64,000 nt of DNA from Imperialibacter sp040222385 (GCF_040222385.1 NZ_JAVKDF010000059.1:127832-191831), one strand, 5' to 3'; positions 1-9,301 are shown, numbered from the stretch's first letter. The notes: generated by a model from the letters alone, not told the origin. Translations and numbers: made by a program.

Positions 1-1
1 G

Positions 2-88
2 ACCAAAGCAGGCATAGACAGCTTCATCCATCTTAAATCCGATTTTGTTAAAATGCTCTCCTCTTACCAAAAGCTATTTGGCATATGA
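2..88 (+). CDS. mutA: Methylmalonyl-CoA mutase small subunit, C-terminal end (partial)
   Basis: An open frame runs in from the left edge and ends with TGA at 86-88. The 28 visible residues end in GIDSFIHLKSDFV...YQKLFGI, which looks like the C-terminus of the small, catalytically inactive subunit of heterodimeric methylmalonyl-CoA mutase. Its stop overlaps the start of the large-subunit gene as ATGA, the usual translationally coupled arrangement of this pair. Only about 29 codons are visible, so the identity rests mainly on this context. Confidence 0.7.
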   Translation, partial: TKAGIDSFIHLKSDFVKMLSSYQKLFGI

Positions 89-2217
89 CTACACCTGACT
101 TCACAAAAATTCCTTTTAGCCCCGAGGCTGGCCCAGGGAAACAGCCTTCTACAGGGGTAGCCACATGGAAAAGTGCAGAAGGTATTGATGTGCCATCCAT
201 GTTCGGCAAAGAGCATCGAGAAAAAGTCATCCAGGGTGCTTTTGCGGCCGGACTGCCTCCATTTCTCAGAGGCCCCTACAGCACGATGTACACAAGCAGA
301 CCCTGGACGATCAGGCAATATGCGGGTTTCTCAACAGCCGAAGACTCCAATGCATTTTACCGGAAGAACCTGGCCATGGGACAAAAAGGCCTTTCGGTGG
401 CTTTCGACCTGGCCACCCACAGGGGCTACGACTCCGATCACCCTAGAGTAGAGGGGGATGTAGGTAAGGCTGGTGTAGCCATTGATTCGGTGGAAGACAT
501 GAAGATCCTTTTCGACCAAATTCCCCTGGATAAGATTTCAGTGTCGATGACCATGAACGGAGCTGTTCTCCCGATCATGGCATTCTACATAGTAGCGGCA
601 GAAGAACAAGGGGTGAAGCCTAACGAACTAAGCGGCACTATTCAGAATGACATCCTCAAGGAGTTTATGGTGAGAAATACCTACATCTACCCTCCTGTAC
701 CGTCCATGCGAATTGTTGGAGATATTTTTGAATATACGGCCAGGCACATGCCTCGCTTCAACAGCATTTCGATAAGTGGCTACCATATGCACGAGGCGGG
801 TGCTCCTGCTGACCTGGAGCTGGCTTACACCCTGGCCGATGGCCTGGAATATATAAGAACAGGGCTGGCGGCCGGACTCAAAATTGATGAGTTTGCGCCA
901 CGGCTCTCTTTTTTTTGGGGCATAGGCATGAATCACTTCATGGAAATCGCCAAACTGAGGGCCGCCAGGGTGCTGTGGGCACAGCTCGTAAGTCAATTCA
1001 GTCCTGGCAACAGCAAGTCGCTTTCGTTGCGAACGCACTGCCAAACCTCCGGATGGAGCCTTACCGAACAAGATCCATTCAATAATGTGGCCCGGACAAC
1101 CATTGAGGCAATGGCAGCGGTGTTTGGTGGCACACAGTCTCTGCACACCAATGCCCTCGACGAAGCTATTGCTCTGCCAACAGACTTCTCGGCCCGAATA
1201 GCGAGAAACACCCAGCTGTATCTGCAGGAAGAAACCAACGTCGCCAAAGTAGTCGATCCGTGGGGAGGCTCTCACTATGTAGAATACCTAACCAACGAAT
1301 TAATTGAAAAAAGCTGGGCGCTGATAGAAGAGGTGGAAGCACTTGGTGGCATGACCAAGGCCATCGAAAGTGGCCTGCCTAAAATGAGAATAGAAGAAGC
1401 TGCTGCAAAAAAACAAGCGAGGATTGACTCGCAGCAAGATATAATTGTAGGAATTAATAGGTATATTACGAAAGAAAAAACTGATATAGAGCTACTTGAG
1501 GTTGACAATGCGGCTGTAAGAGCGAAGCAAATCCAAAGACTTGCCAGACTCAAATCGAGCAGAAATGACTCCAAGGTTGCTGTGGTTTTAGAAGATTTGA
1601 CCAAATGTGCTCAGACGGGCAAGGGCAATCTTCTGGAAAAAGCGGTAAACGCTGCTCGGTTGAGAGCTACCCTCGGTGAAATCTCCTCTGCTATGGAAGA
1701 AGCATTTGGCAGACATAAGGCGGTCATCAAATCGATAGCTGGCGTTTATGCCAGCGAATCGGGTTCCAGCAATGACATAACGACGGCAAGGAAGTTAACC
1801 GATCAGTTTGAAGAACTGGATGGGAGAAGGCCTCGGATTCTGGTGGCAAAAATGGGACAGGATGGTCATGACAGGGGTGCCAAAGTGATTGCTACAAGCT
1901 TTGCCGATCTCGGGTTCGACGTAGATATTGGCCCACTGTTTCAAACGCCCGAGGAAGTAGCCATGCAGGCAGCCGAAAACGACGTCCACGTCATTGGCGT
2001 TTCGACCCTGGCAGGCGGGCACAAGACGCTCGTTCCAAAGTTGATTCACCAGCTAAAGGTAATTGGCAGGAGCGACATCAAAGTAGTGGCCGGGGGTGTA
2101 ATCCCGACGAAAGATTTTGATTTTTTATATAGTGAAGGCGTTATTGACATATTTGGCCCGGGAACAGTGATCCCAAAAGCGGCCATCTCTATTCTCAGGA
2201 AATTAATGAGCATTTGA
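85..2217 (+). CDS. scpA: Methylmalonyl-CoA mutase large subunit
   Basis: A 710-residue protein, full length for the catalytic subunit of B12-dependent methylmalonyl-CoA mutase. The enzyme interconverts (R)-methylmalonyl-CoA and succinyl-CoA in propionate metabolism. The N-terminal TIM barrel carries the conserved RPWTIRQYAGFSTA segment (about residues 72-85). The C-terminal cobalamin-binding domain has the D593-G-H595-D-R-G598 motif (DxHxxG, with His as lower axial ligand of B12), S640-x-L642 and a GG pair at 644-645. The ATG overlaps the stop of the upstream small subunit. The chaperone gene meaB lies 7 kb downstream and a B12 uptake locus follows, so cofactor supply, repair and use are physically close. 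The gene is also called mutB. Confidence 0.97.
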   Translation: MTTPDFTKIPFSPEAGPGKQPSTGVATWKSAEGIDVPSMFGKEHREKVIQGAFAAGLPPFLRGPYSTMYTSRPWTIRQYAGFSTAEDSNAFYRKNLAMGQKGLSVAFDLATHRGYDSDHPRVEGDVGKAGVAIDSVEDMKILFDQIPLDKISVSMTMNGAVLPIMAFYIVAAEEQGVKPNELSGTIQNDILKEFMVRNTYIYPPVPSMRIVGDIFEYTARHMPRFNSISISGYHMHEAGAPADLELAYTLADGLEYIRTGLAAGLKIDEFAPRLSFFWGIGMNHFMEIAKLRAARVLWAQLVSQFSPGNSKSLSLRTHCQTSGWSLTEQDPFNNVARTTIEAMAAVFGGTQSLHTNALDEAIALPTDFSARIARNTQLYLQEETNVAKVVDPWGGSHYVEYLTNELIEKSWALIEEVEALGGMTKAIESGLPKMRIEEAAAKKQARIDSQQDIIVGINRYITKEKTDIELLEVDNAAVRAKQIQRLARLKSSRNDSKVAVVLEDLTKCAQTGKGNLLEKAVNAARLRATLGEISSAMEEAFGRHKAVIKSIAGVYASESGSSNDITTARKLTDQFEELDGRRPRILVAKMGQDGHDRGAKVIATSFADLGFDVDIGPLFQTPEEVAMQAAENDVHVIGVSTLAGGHKTLVPKLIHQLKVIGRSDIKVVAGGVIPTKDFDFLYSEGVIDIFGPGTVIPKAAISILRKLMSI

Positions 2218-2244
2218 CTTTACACATCATCAACTTTTTGAAGC

Positions 2245-5200
2245 ATGAAAAATTCATTCAAGCATTTACTTTCTCTTACTGTCTTTTTGCTTTGCGCTGG
2301 GCTAAATAGCAACGTTTGTGCCCAGAACTGGCCAAAATTATTTAAAAAAGCCAATGACTCCTATGCGGTAGGCGACTACCCTAAGGCTAAAAAGTCGGCC
2401 AGTAAAATCGTTAAAAAGACCACCAAAAAATTGGGGGCAGAAAACAAGTATCTGGCGAGTGCGCTGGTGCTTGAGGCACAAATAGACTGGGCTGCGGGGC
2501 TACACAAGGACATGGCCGATAAGATAGCCAGAGGAGTGGCCATGAGCGCTAAGGTAAATGGAGAAAGCTCTGTGGATCATGGTCTTCTGCTTTACGAAGC
2601 AGCACATGTTTGGGCGGACTATGGGCATTTCGTCAACTCGAAGGAACTACTTACAAAAGCCACGGCGGTGTTAGAAGCAAGTGGTGCCTCCAATGAGGAA
2701 ATGAAAATAAAGCTGGCTTTGCTTCAAACAAGAATACTGAAAGGCAAAGGCTTTTATGCCGATGTAGTCAAATATATTAACAGCAATCTGACTACTGCGC
2801 AAACGGCATACCAGTCGGCCAGCGGTAAAGAGCTCATTGCCAGCCTAAAAGGTGCTTATGGTGAATTATTGATGCATAAAGCCGATGCGTTCAGACTGAT
2901 GGGAGACTATATCAGATCAGATTCGGCCTTTATTTTTACTCAGCAATGGATTGGCAAGGAGCTGGGCAAGAATCCACTTATTTACAGCCAAACGCTTTAC
3001 CTCAATGCGAAGCTGTTGGAGGAAAATGGAATCGATCCCTCTGCCCTGCCCGACCTGTATGAGGATGCCCTTAAAAATACGATGCGGATTCACTCAGCGT
3101 CACATATCGCCAGGCTGGACATGATGGAAAGCCTGATTCGCTCATATTGGAGAATCGACAATTATTCAAAGACAAGCAACAACACCAATCAGTTTAGAGC
3201 CATACTTAATAAAAGTTTTGAAAAGGGAAGCCTCAATCGTGCACGGCTTGAAACCCTGCCGATGGACATCAATGCACCAAGTACGAAGGTTTTCGGACAG
3301 GAAAAAGATGCTGCCTCCAAAGCTTACGGTAGCCTTTACCCTGAAATTCACCCTGAGAGACGAAGGATACTTGAATTTGCCTACCGTGCTGCCCAGCTAA
3401 ACAATAATGCGGAAAATGCGGAAAAGTACCTTCTTGATATCCTTAAAATTGAAAAGGACATGCTCGGTGCCGATGCCCCAGAGTATCACTTGTCGAGAGT
3501 GCTGCAAGCCAACTACCTGGTCGAATACTCGGATAAGTTTGCTGAGGCAAAGAAAATATATGATGAGAGCTTCCATGGAGTGATTGAAAAGGAGTTTTCT
3601 CAAGGCCATGTTGAATATGTGAACACCCTCAACCATTTGGCGCAGTTTTATGAGGAAAATGACGATTTCAGTAATGCATCAAAAACACTTGACAAAGCAC
3701 TGAATGTATCCCGTGTGAAATACGACAACAAGGATGTAAACTATGGTGTTGAGTTGAATAAGATTGCGTCTCTGCAAATGAACATTGGAGAATATGAGAA
3801 AGCAGAAAAAAACATTCAGGAAGCAACCGATATCCTCGCCAAACCTTCCTCTCTTGAGGAAACGCTCCATTATACTAATTTATTGACAACCAAAGCAAGG
3901 CTGATGGTTATTCAAGGTCTTTACGACGAGGCGGAAGACCTTCTTTTCGAGTCAGAACGAATCAAAATTAAGAGTGGATTAAACCGACTGGGCTCTGCCG
4001 GGCAAAACACGGAAGACCTTGCTGAACTATACTATCATTTGGGCAGATACAGCGACGCAACAGATTTGGTCGATAAATACCTGACGAATACAGAAAAACA
4101 GTTTGGTGCCACAAGCAGGCACCTTTTGCGCCCGCTGGTTTTGAAGGCACAATTGAAGCTGGCTGCCGGCGAGTATACCGATGCGGAGTCGTTCGCAAGA
4201 AGATCTCTTAACATAGCAACAGCTGTGTTTCCAGCATCTTCCTCCAAGCTAGCCAGCAGCTTAATAACCTTATCCCGACTCTACACAACGATAGGAGATT
4301 ATGAAAAAGCGGAGCAATTTATTTCTCAGGCGATTACCAATCAGGAAAAACAATTTGGGCGAAGCCATGTTGATGTAGGCCGTTCGCTTGCCCAGCTGGG
4401 AATGATCAAATTTTACGACGGTGCCAGTTTTAAGCAGCAACAAGCCCTGCTTGTTGAAGCAGAAAAAATCGTTGGAACCAAGCTGGGAAGTAAAAACCCA
4501 CTCTATGCAGAAGTACTGAAAGATTTGGCCACTGTGAGTATTTATGCGGGCGAATATGACATTTCCCTACAGTATCTCGAAGAGGCGTGGACGATCTGGA
4601 AAGACCGAATAGGAAAGAGGAATAACGTTAATGCTGCTGTTGTTAATACGCTAAAAGGTGACATCCAGTACCAGAAAAGGCAATACGACAGGGCAGACAA
4701 TTTTTACCAGGATGCCCTAAAGACGTACGCCAAATTTTTCTCCACTTCTCACCCGGAGTATGTGAAAGTGCTGTCGAAGCTGGCTAAAACTTACTACATG
4801 AATGGGGACATTAGAAAGGCCCAGAATACTATTGAAGAGACACTGGCCAACTATCAGGAATTTATAAAGACCTACTTCCCCGCTCTGAGTGAAAGAGAAA
4901 AAGCCAAATTTTGGAACACCATCAAGTCCGATTACGAGTTCTACAACACATTGGCGCTTACACGGATCGACAAGAAAGAGGACCTGATAGGTGACATTTA
5001 CAATAACGCTTTGCTCACCAAGGCACTCCTGCTGAATACCTCAATAAAAATCAGAACCCGTATTCTTTCCAGCGGAGACAGCACGTTGATAAATATGTAC
5101 AGCAGTTGGATAGCCAAAAAAGCACAGCTAACCAATGCCCTTTCCATGTCAAACGATCAGCTGCTGGAGAACAATGTGAATCCGGCTCAACTGGTACAAG

Positions 5201-6468
5201 AGATGGAAGCGCTGGAGAAACAGCTCAGCTTGAAGTCCGAAGTATTTGGAGAAGGTGTCGACAACAATGTTGTCACGTGGCAGGATGTAAAAGCAGCCCT
5301 GGGCGAGAATGAAAAGGGGGTTGAAATTGTGAGGTTCCGTTACTTCGACCATGATTTTACTGATTCGGTAATGTACGCTGTCATCTATGTCGACAATGAA
5401 AAGCGCAGCAAACCACAACTGGTGCTGCTGAGAAACGGCGCAGCCCTCGAAGGCAGATACATGAAGCTGTATCGAAACAGTATTAAATTTAAGATTGAGG
5501 ATGAGTATTCCTATGATCAGTTCTGGAAGCCTATCGTTGAAGCTGTTGGGCAAACCTCTACGATCTACCTTTCGGCCGACGGTGTTTATAATCAAATCAA
5601 TTTGGAGGCCATACCAACTGGCGATGGCAAATACGTACTCGATAATTCCAATATCATCCTGGTAAGTAATACCAGGGATCTTGTGAACAGAAATAAGAAA
5701 AAGAAGGCACAGGCACCCGCTGAGAACCTGGCGTTGATGTTTGGGGATCCTATTTTTTATGTGAAATCAGAGGGGGCGTCTGCTGGCAACGAGAACTTGA
5801 CCAAAAGTATCGGTATGAGTGAAGTACAGCGACTTCCCGGCACACATGAAGAAGTGGTTGAACTCAAAAAATTACTCAATGATAATGGCTGGAAAACCCA
5901 GGACTACATGGAAATGAAGGCGGGTGAAGATCAGGTAAAATCAATGAAAAGCCCGAAAGTATTCCACATCGCCACACACGGTTTCTTCCAGCCGGCGATC
6001 GAGGAAAATAACATATTTGCCGGACTCAACGAATCGAAAGCTTATGACAACCCGTTGCTGAGATCTGGATTGCTAATGGCCGGAGCTGGCGATATTTTGA
6101 ACGAAAGCGCCTACAACTACAATAGCCAGAGTGGTATCCTAACTGCCTATGAGGCCATGAACCTCAATCTGGATCAAACGGACCTGGTAGTATTGAGCGC
6201 TTGCGAAACGGGCTTAGGTGAAATGGAAGCCGGAGAAGGCGTGTATGGATTGCAACGAGCATTTCTGGTTGCGGGAGCCAAAACAATCATCATGAGTTTG
6301 TTCAAAGTATCTGATGAAGCCACACAGCAGCTCATGGTGAAGTTTTACCAGAAGTGGATCACCACCGGCGACAAGCGCAGGGCTTTTATTGATGCCAAGA
6401 AAGAGATAAGGAATGAGTATCGTGACCCAATCTATTGGGGGCCTTTTGTAATGATAGGATTGGATTGA
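2245..6468 (+). CDS. Exported TPR-CHAT domain protein (caspase-like)
   Basis: A 1407-residue protein with an N-terminal signal peptide (hydrophobic residues 8-25, then CAQN). Roughly residues 30-950 are helical repeats of tetratricopeptide type, with recurring Y-x-x-A-E/D and L-A-x-x-Y patterns. The C-terminal third (about 1050-1407) is a CHAT domain, a caspase/separase-like fold. The likely catalytic dyad is H1245 in FHIATHGFF and C1320 in VLSACETGLG, both intact. Some members of this family (such as TPR-CHAT of CRISPR-linked Craspase) are proteases; many exported ones have no known substrate. The gene starts 27 bases after scpA and ends at a strong terminator. It is convergent with a FecR-like/CHASE2 pair, which hints at a shared extracytoplasmic signalling role. 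Domain calls are firm; function is not known. Confidence 0.9.
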   Translation: MKNSFKHLLSLTVFLLCAGLNSNVCAQNWPKLFKKANDSYAVGDYPKAKKSASKIVKKTTKKLGAENKYLASALVLEAQIDWAAGLHKDMADKIARGVAMSAKVNGESSVDHGLLLYEAAHVWADYGHFVNSKELLTKATAVLEASGASNEEMKIKLALLQTRILKGKGFYADVVKYINSNLTTAQTAYQSASGKELIASLKGAYGELLMHKADAFRLMGDYIRSDSAFIFTQQWIGKELGKNPLIYSQTLYLNAKLLEENGIDPSALPDLYEDALKNTMRIHSASHIARLDMMESLIRSYWRIDNYSKTSNNTNQFRAILNKSFEKGSLNRARLETLPMDINAPSTKVFGQEKDAASKAYGSLYPEIHPERRRILEFAYRAAQLNNNAENAEKYLLDILKIEKDMLGADAPEYHLSRVLQANYLVEYSDKFAEAKKIYDESFHGVIEKEFSQGHVEYVNTLNHLAQFYEENDDFSNASKTLDKALNVSRVKYDNKDVNYGVELNKIASLQMNIGEYEKAEKNIQEATDILAKPSSLEETLHYTNLLTTKARLMVIQGLYDEAEDLLFESERIKIKSGLNRLGSAGQNTEDLAELYYHLGRYSDATDLVDKYLTNTEKQFGATSRHLLRPLVLKAQLKLAAGEYTDAESFARRSLNIATAVFPASSSKLASSLITLSRLYTTIGDYEKAEQFISQAITNQEKQFGRSHVDVGRSLAQLGMIKFYDGASFKQQQALLVEAEKIVGTKLGSKNPLYAEVLKDLATVSIYAGEYDISLQYLEEAWTIWKDRIGKRNNVNAAVVNTLKGDIQYQKRQYDRADNFYQDALKTYAKFFSTSHPEYVKVLSKLAKTYYMNGDIRKAQNTIEETLANYQEFIKTYFPALSEREKAKFWNTIKSDYEFYNTLALTRIDKKEDLIGDIYNNALLTKALLLNTSIKIRTRILSSGDSTLINMYSSWIAKKAQLTNALSMSNDQLLENNVNPAQLVQEMEALEKQLSLKSEVFGEGVDNNVVTWQDVKAALGENEKGVEIVRFRYFDHDFTDSVMYAVIYVDNEKRSKPQLVLLRNGAALEGRYMKLYRNSIKFKIEDEYSYDQFWKPIVEAVGQTSTIYLSADGVYNQINLEAIPTGDGKYVLDNSNIILVSNTRDLVNRNKKKKAQAPAENLALMFGDPIFYVKSEGASAGNENLTKSIGMSEVQRLPGTHEEVVELKKLLNDNGWKTQDYMEMKAGEDQVKSMKSPKVFHIATHGFFQPAIEENNIFAGLNESKAYDNPLLRSGLLMAGAGDILNESAYNYNSQSGILTAYEAMNLNLDQTDLVVLSACETGLGEMEAGEGVYGLQRAFLVAGAKTIIMSLFKVSDEATQQLMVKFYQKWITTGDKRRAFIDAKKEIRNEYRDPIYWGPFVMIGLD

Positions 6469-6494
6469 TCTCTATTACATGATCGAACTTGAGG

Positions 6495-6522
6495 GAGACT
6501 GTCGAAAGGCAGTCTCTTTTTT
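6495..6522 (+). terminator. Rho-independent terminator after the CHAT gene
   Basis: A nine-pair stem (GAGACTGTC with GGCAGTCTC, one T-G wobble) closed by a GAAA tetraloop is followed by six T. It lies 26 bases after the CHAT gene stop codon. Confidence 0.9.
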
Positions 6523-6740
6523 GTGTTGTTAGCCTGGTCTCTGGTGGGGCTCAGCAACCCATAGCTTTAGAGTGACGACAGTGGCAGTCTGATGAACAGC
6601 TACCTGTAGATTTTTGGACGTGTCTCGCTAGCCGGAAGGGGGCTGGTCGCTAAGGAGTTGTTTTGCAATCAGGTCGATCAACTGGAACCAGTTCAGAATT
6701 TCTAGGACTGGGCGCTTAACATGACCATTGCCCTAATAAT
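6523..6740. other. Non-coding stretch, nothing recognised
   Basis: This is the left part of the 571-base gap between the convergent CHAT and FecR-like genes. It has no credible reading frame, no obvious promoter box and no strong hairpin. It separates the CHAT terminator from the dispersed repeat that starts at about 6741. Confidence 0.5.
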
Positions 6741-6919
6741 GGATCAATCTGTATTTCTGGGGGGAATTGATTTTTAGCATGGGTATTTTGTGCTTGCATA
6801 AAGAAGCAAAAGGTCCAAGCGGGACACATTGAACCAGTTTTGCTTCTTTATTTTCTGCTAATCGCTCAAAAGAATAAGGTTCCTTTGAGTCTTAATCCCC
6901 AGATTTTCCGCTTGATCCC
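6741..6919 (+). repeat. MITE-like dispersed hairpin repeat, copy 1
   Basis: About 179 bp, sharing its overall order with a second copy at 63670-63861. The outer ends are imperfect inverted repeats: GGATCAA...TCTGGGG at the left, and CCCCAGATTTTCCGCTTGATCC at the right read in reverse, with about 17 of 22 positions agreeing by eye. Inside is a long hairpin with perfect 13-base arms, TAAAGAAGCAAAA (6799-6811) and TTTTGCTTCTTTA (6838-6850), extended by GGTCCAA/TTGAACC with one mismatch. There is no coding capacity. It is best read as a non-autonomous element or REP-like hairpin repeat; the parent element is unknown. Confidence 0.6.
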
Positions 6920-6992
6920 TAACAATTCCGTTTCTATTGTTCGCCTCTCTTGCCTAAATCCAGCCGCTTTCATTTTGTCAGAATATGGGCAT

Positions 6993-7020
6993 AAAAAAAG
7001 GGGCTTGCGCCCCTTTTTTT
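6993..7020 (-). terminator. Bidirectional terminator
   Basis: A perfect 12-pair stem, AAAAAAAGGGGC (6993-7004) with GCCCCTTTTTTT (7009-7020), closed by TTGC. A GC core flanked by A and T runs makes it able to stop transcription from either side. It sits 20 bases beyond the stop codon of the minus-strand FecR-like gene. Confidence 0.9.
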
Positions 7021-7039
7021 ATCTTTTCTACACTTCGCC

Positions 7040-7966
7040 TTAGTTAGCAGTAGCAACAAGGCCATTTTTTACAAGGAAGCTCTGATACATATCCTGGAAG
7101 TCCTGTACTTCAGGAGACATCTCGATAGCCTCTTCATACTTGGTAAGCGCATCAAGCACAAGGTTGTTTTCTTCGAAGAAAGAAGCATAGATGATCTTAT
7201 TCAGCGGTGTTTCTTCGTTTACTTCACTCTTCAGTCCTTTGATGTTTTCGTTCACCTTAGCAGACTCAGTGTTTGAAAGGCGCTTGATACCGAAGTCAGA
7301 CGATTTCACATCTTCATCGCCCTTTACTTTAACATTCAGTATCACAAGTCTTTCCTGACCAAGCTTGGGGTTGGTAAAATCAAGCTCATAAGCCGTTTGG
7401 TCAGTTTCAGTCTTGGCTACTTCCTCATCGAAGATGTTCTTTATAGTCACAATATATGTTACATCCTCCATGTCAAGAGGTGCCCAGCGAACAATTGCGT
7501 TGTCACCATAAAAGTCAACAGAATTGGGGAGCATTACCTTAATAGCTGAAAGGCCTCTTTCAACAGCACCAGTCGCTTTCATGTTTGACCGGTAGTTTCC
7601 GCCACCATCGCTTTCGTTCATTTTAGCTGCGATGTAGTTAGTGTAACGGCTAGCAGTTGTAGAACTTGTGGCCGCAATTTTCGCCGACAAATCGTCTATC
7701 TTCACAGTGCCAGGAGTTCTTATCTCAGTGGTTTTACCGCTGCTGTGAACCAGTCCGATATAAGCGCCACTTGCAGCAATGATTTGATCACCTTTTGCAA
7801 GCGTTGCCCCAGTTTTCAGGGTTTCTGCCTGACTTGCACCAGCTTTTTTCACTTGGTTTTCACCCTTATTAGCCAATACCCGAAACTCATAACCCTGAGC
7901 CAATACACTGCTGCTCAAAAAAGTCAGCAATACCAAGAACGTCAAAAGAATTGTTCTCATTTTCAT
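7040..7966 (-). CDS. Exported FecR-like domain protein
   Basis: A 308-residue protein with a signal peptide (hydrophobic stretch about 6-22, cleavage near VLAQG). Residues about 25-95 have the layout of a FecR domain: a VxKxG-type start, GATLAKGDQI (matching the family's L..GD.I/L element) and a small beta-rich S-G-K-T-x-E-I-R segment. Residues 140-220 look like an Ig/fibronectin-type beta domain, and the last 60 residues resemble a single TPR-like helical pair. It lies 19 bases downstream of the CHASE2 gene on the same strand, so the two are almost certainly one operon. FecR domains act in signal transfer or ligand sensing at the cell envelope. The FecR assignment comes from pattern only. 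Confidence 0.65.
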   Translation of the reverse strand: MKMRTILLTFLVLLTFLSSSVLAQGYEFRVLANKGENQVKKAGASQAETLKTGATLAKGDQIIAASGAYIGLVHSSGKTTEIRTPGTVKIDDLSAKIAATSSTTASRYTNYIAAKMNESDGGGNYRSNMKATGAVERGLSAIKVMLPNSVDFYGDNAIVRWAPLDMEDVTYIVTIKNIFDEEVAKTETDQTAYELDFTNPKLGQERLVILNVKVKGDEDVKSSDFGIKRLSNTESAKVNENIKGLKSEVNEETPLNKIIYASFFEENNLVLDALTKYEEAIEMSPEVQDFQDMYQSFLVKNGLVATAN

Positions 7967-7985
7967 AGGTCTAATTTTTAATGTT

Positions 7986-9236
7986 TTACAATTTAATTTT
8001 TCTTTTTCTACTTTTAAAAAGCCCGGTGACTGAATTCTTCACCACGCTGTAATATACTTCCAGAGAGTCGCCGGCAAGGGCTATAGCCACCATGCCAATT
8101 GTTAACTCCGGCTTATAATTGAATTTATCCAACACCCAAACATTCATAAAACTGATGCCTAAAACTTCTATCAGCTGAATCAATTTAGTGGCACCGTCGT
8201 ACCACTTGGAATACACTCGGTATATGTAAGAAAAGGCGGCGACATTGATCAAACACAGCAGCACACCAATTATCGCACCAGTTGTGTCGTCCATGGCATC
8301 TATGTAATCCTCATTAAGGATCATTGCCACAATGTTGGCATGCACAACACCTCCAAACATATCCGGATATGATCTTCCTGCAAACTGCGAGTTAATCGGC
8401 GAATAGTACTTGTCTTCTATCGTCAGCCTATCACCAAGGTACTCTCCCAAAAAGCAGAAGATCACAATTTTATCCTTGATCAGAGACGGGTCGAAATTCT
8501 GGTCAAAAACTTGATTAACGTCCAGTGCGAAAAACATCGTACCGTACACCGAGGCACCAAAGTCCATCACATTACCTCGATAATTAATCGTCTCCCGCTC
8601 ATTGCCTCTTTTCAACAACCGGTCTACCTTTTCAGGTTCCAAATACTGAGCCAGCTTTACAGCAAAGGCCAGTTCTTGTTGCCCTGCTACCATCTCCTTG
8701 GGAGTAAACTCCCGGGTCATTTTCAGCTCTTCCTGAGTTTGGGCATCTGTAATAAAATTAACAAACCCCGTCTCAGCATACTGAGTGAACCTTGGAAGCG
8801 ATTTCCCCAGAGAATCGAATTCCATCTTCTCTTCATTAAAGTTCTGAAGAATGCTACCTATTACAAGGTTATCAACTCTCGAAAAAGCACTTTCCATTGT
8901 GGCATCAATGGCAGAATCTTTGTGCGTTCTGAAGTAAGTATCCAGGCCGATTACCTTTGGTTCATATTGATTAACAATGTCAATCATATACCCAATATCA
9001 GCCCTGTTTACCCTACCAAGGTTGACCAGCACAATCCGGTCATCTGGAATAGCGGGCTCCCTTAGCTGGGAAAATACCACATCAGTGAGCTCTACATCTC
9101 CAAGAGCGTCTCCAATAGGATCAAATAAGTCAAAGATCTTAAATGCGGTTACGGAATAAAACGTCCACATCAGTAAGAATATGAAGGCTGTTCCAAAAAT
9201 CGAGTCCAGCCAAAATTCTCTTCTGTTTGCTTTCAT
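7986..9236 (-). CDS. CHASE2 domain membrane sensor without output domain
   Basis: A 416-residue protein with one N-terminal membrane helix (about 13-33), an extracytoplasmic region of about 270 residues, and about three C-terminal helices (about 310-395). The external part has CHASE2 hallmarks: DRIVLVNLG near the start, then IVNQYEPKVIGLDTYF, and later DKIVIFCFLGEYLGDRL. The usual CHASE2 receptor continues into a kinase, cyclase or protein kinase domain; here only about 25 basic residues follow the last helix. Any signal must therefore pass to a partner, plausibly the FecR-like protein encoded immediately downstream or the neighbouring CHAT protein. The domain call is solid and the partnership is inferred. 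Confidence 0.85.
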   Translation of the reverse strand: MKANRREFWLDSIFGTAFIFLLMWTFYSVTAFKIFDLFDPIGDALGDVELTDVVFSQLREPAIPDDRIVLVNLGRVNRADIGYMIDIVNQYEPKVIGLDTYFRTHKDSAIDATMESAFSRVDNLVIGSILQNFNEEKMEFDSLGKSLPRFTQYAETGFVNFITDAQTQEELKMTREFTPKEMVAGQQELAFAVKLAQYLEPEKVDRLLKRGNERETINYRGNVMDFGASVYGTMFFALDVNQVFDQNFDPSLIKDKIVIFCFLGEYLGDRLTIEDKYYSPINSQFAGRSYPDMFGGVVHANIVAMILNEDYIDAMDDTTGAIIGVLLCLINVAAFSYIYRVYSKWYDGATKLIQLIEVLGISFMNVWVLDKFNYKPELTIGMVAIALAGDSLEVYYSVVKNSVTGLFKSRKRKIKL

Positions 9237-9293
9237 AGTAGATTAGTTGCTTTGCCAACTGGTAAGTAACTAAATATTCACGAACCAACGATA

Positions 9294-9301
9294 CAAACAT
9301 A
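9294..9301 (-). promoter_or_regulatory. Putative -7 promoter box of the CHASE2-FecR operon
   Basis: Read on the minus strand this is TATGTTTG, a full match to the Bacteroidota -7 element TAnnTTTG. It lies 57 bases upstream of the CHASE2 start codon. No convincing -33 TTTG was seen at the expected 19-20 base spacing. Confidence 0.4.

Noticed and set aside
628..1275. 215-codon minus-strand frame inside scpA
   Set aside because: Antisense to a strongly conserved enzyme gene, no signal, no domain, unlikely composition.
6840..7043. 67-codon plus-strand frame after the CHAT gene
   Set aside because: It starts in the repeat, runs through the bidirectional terminator and has no family resemblance.
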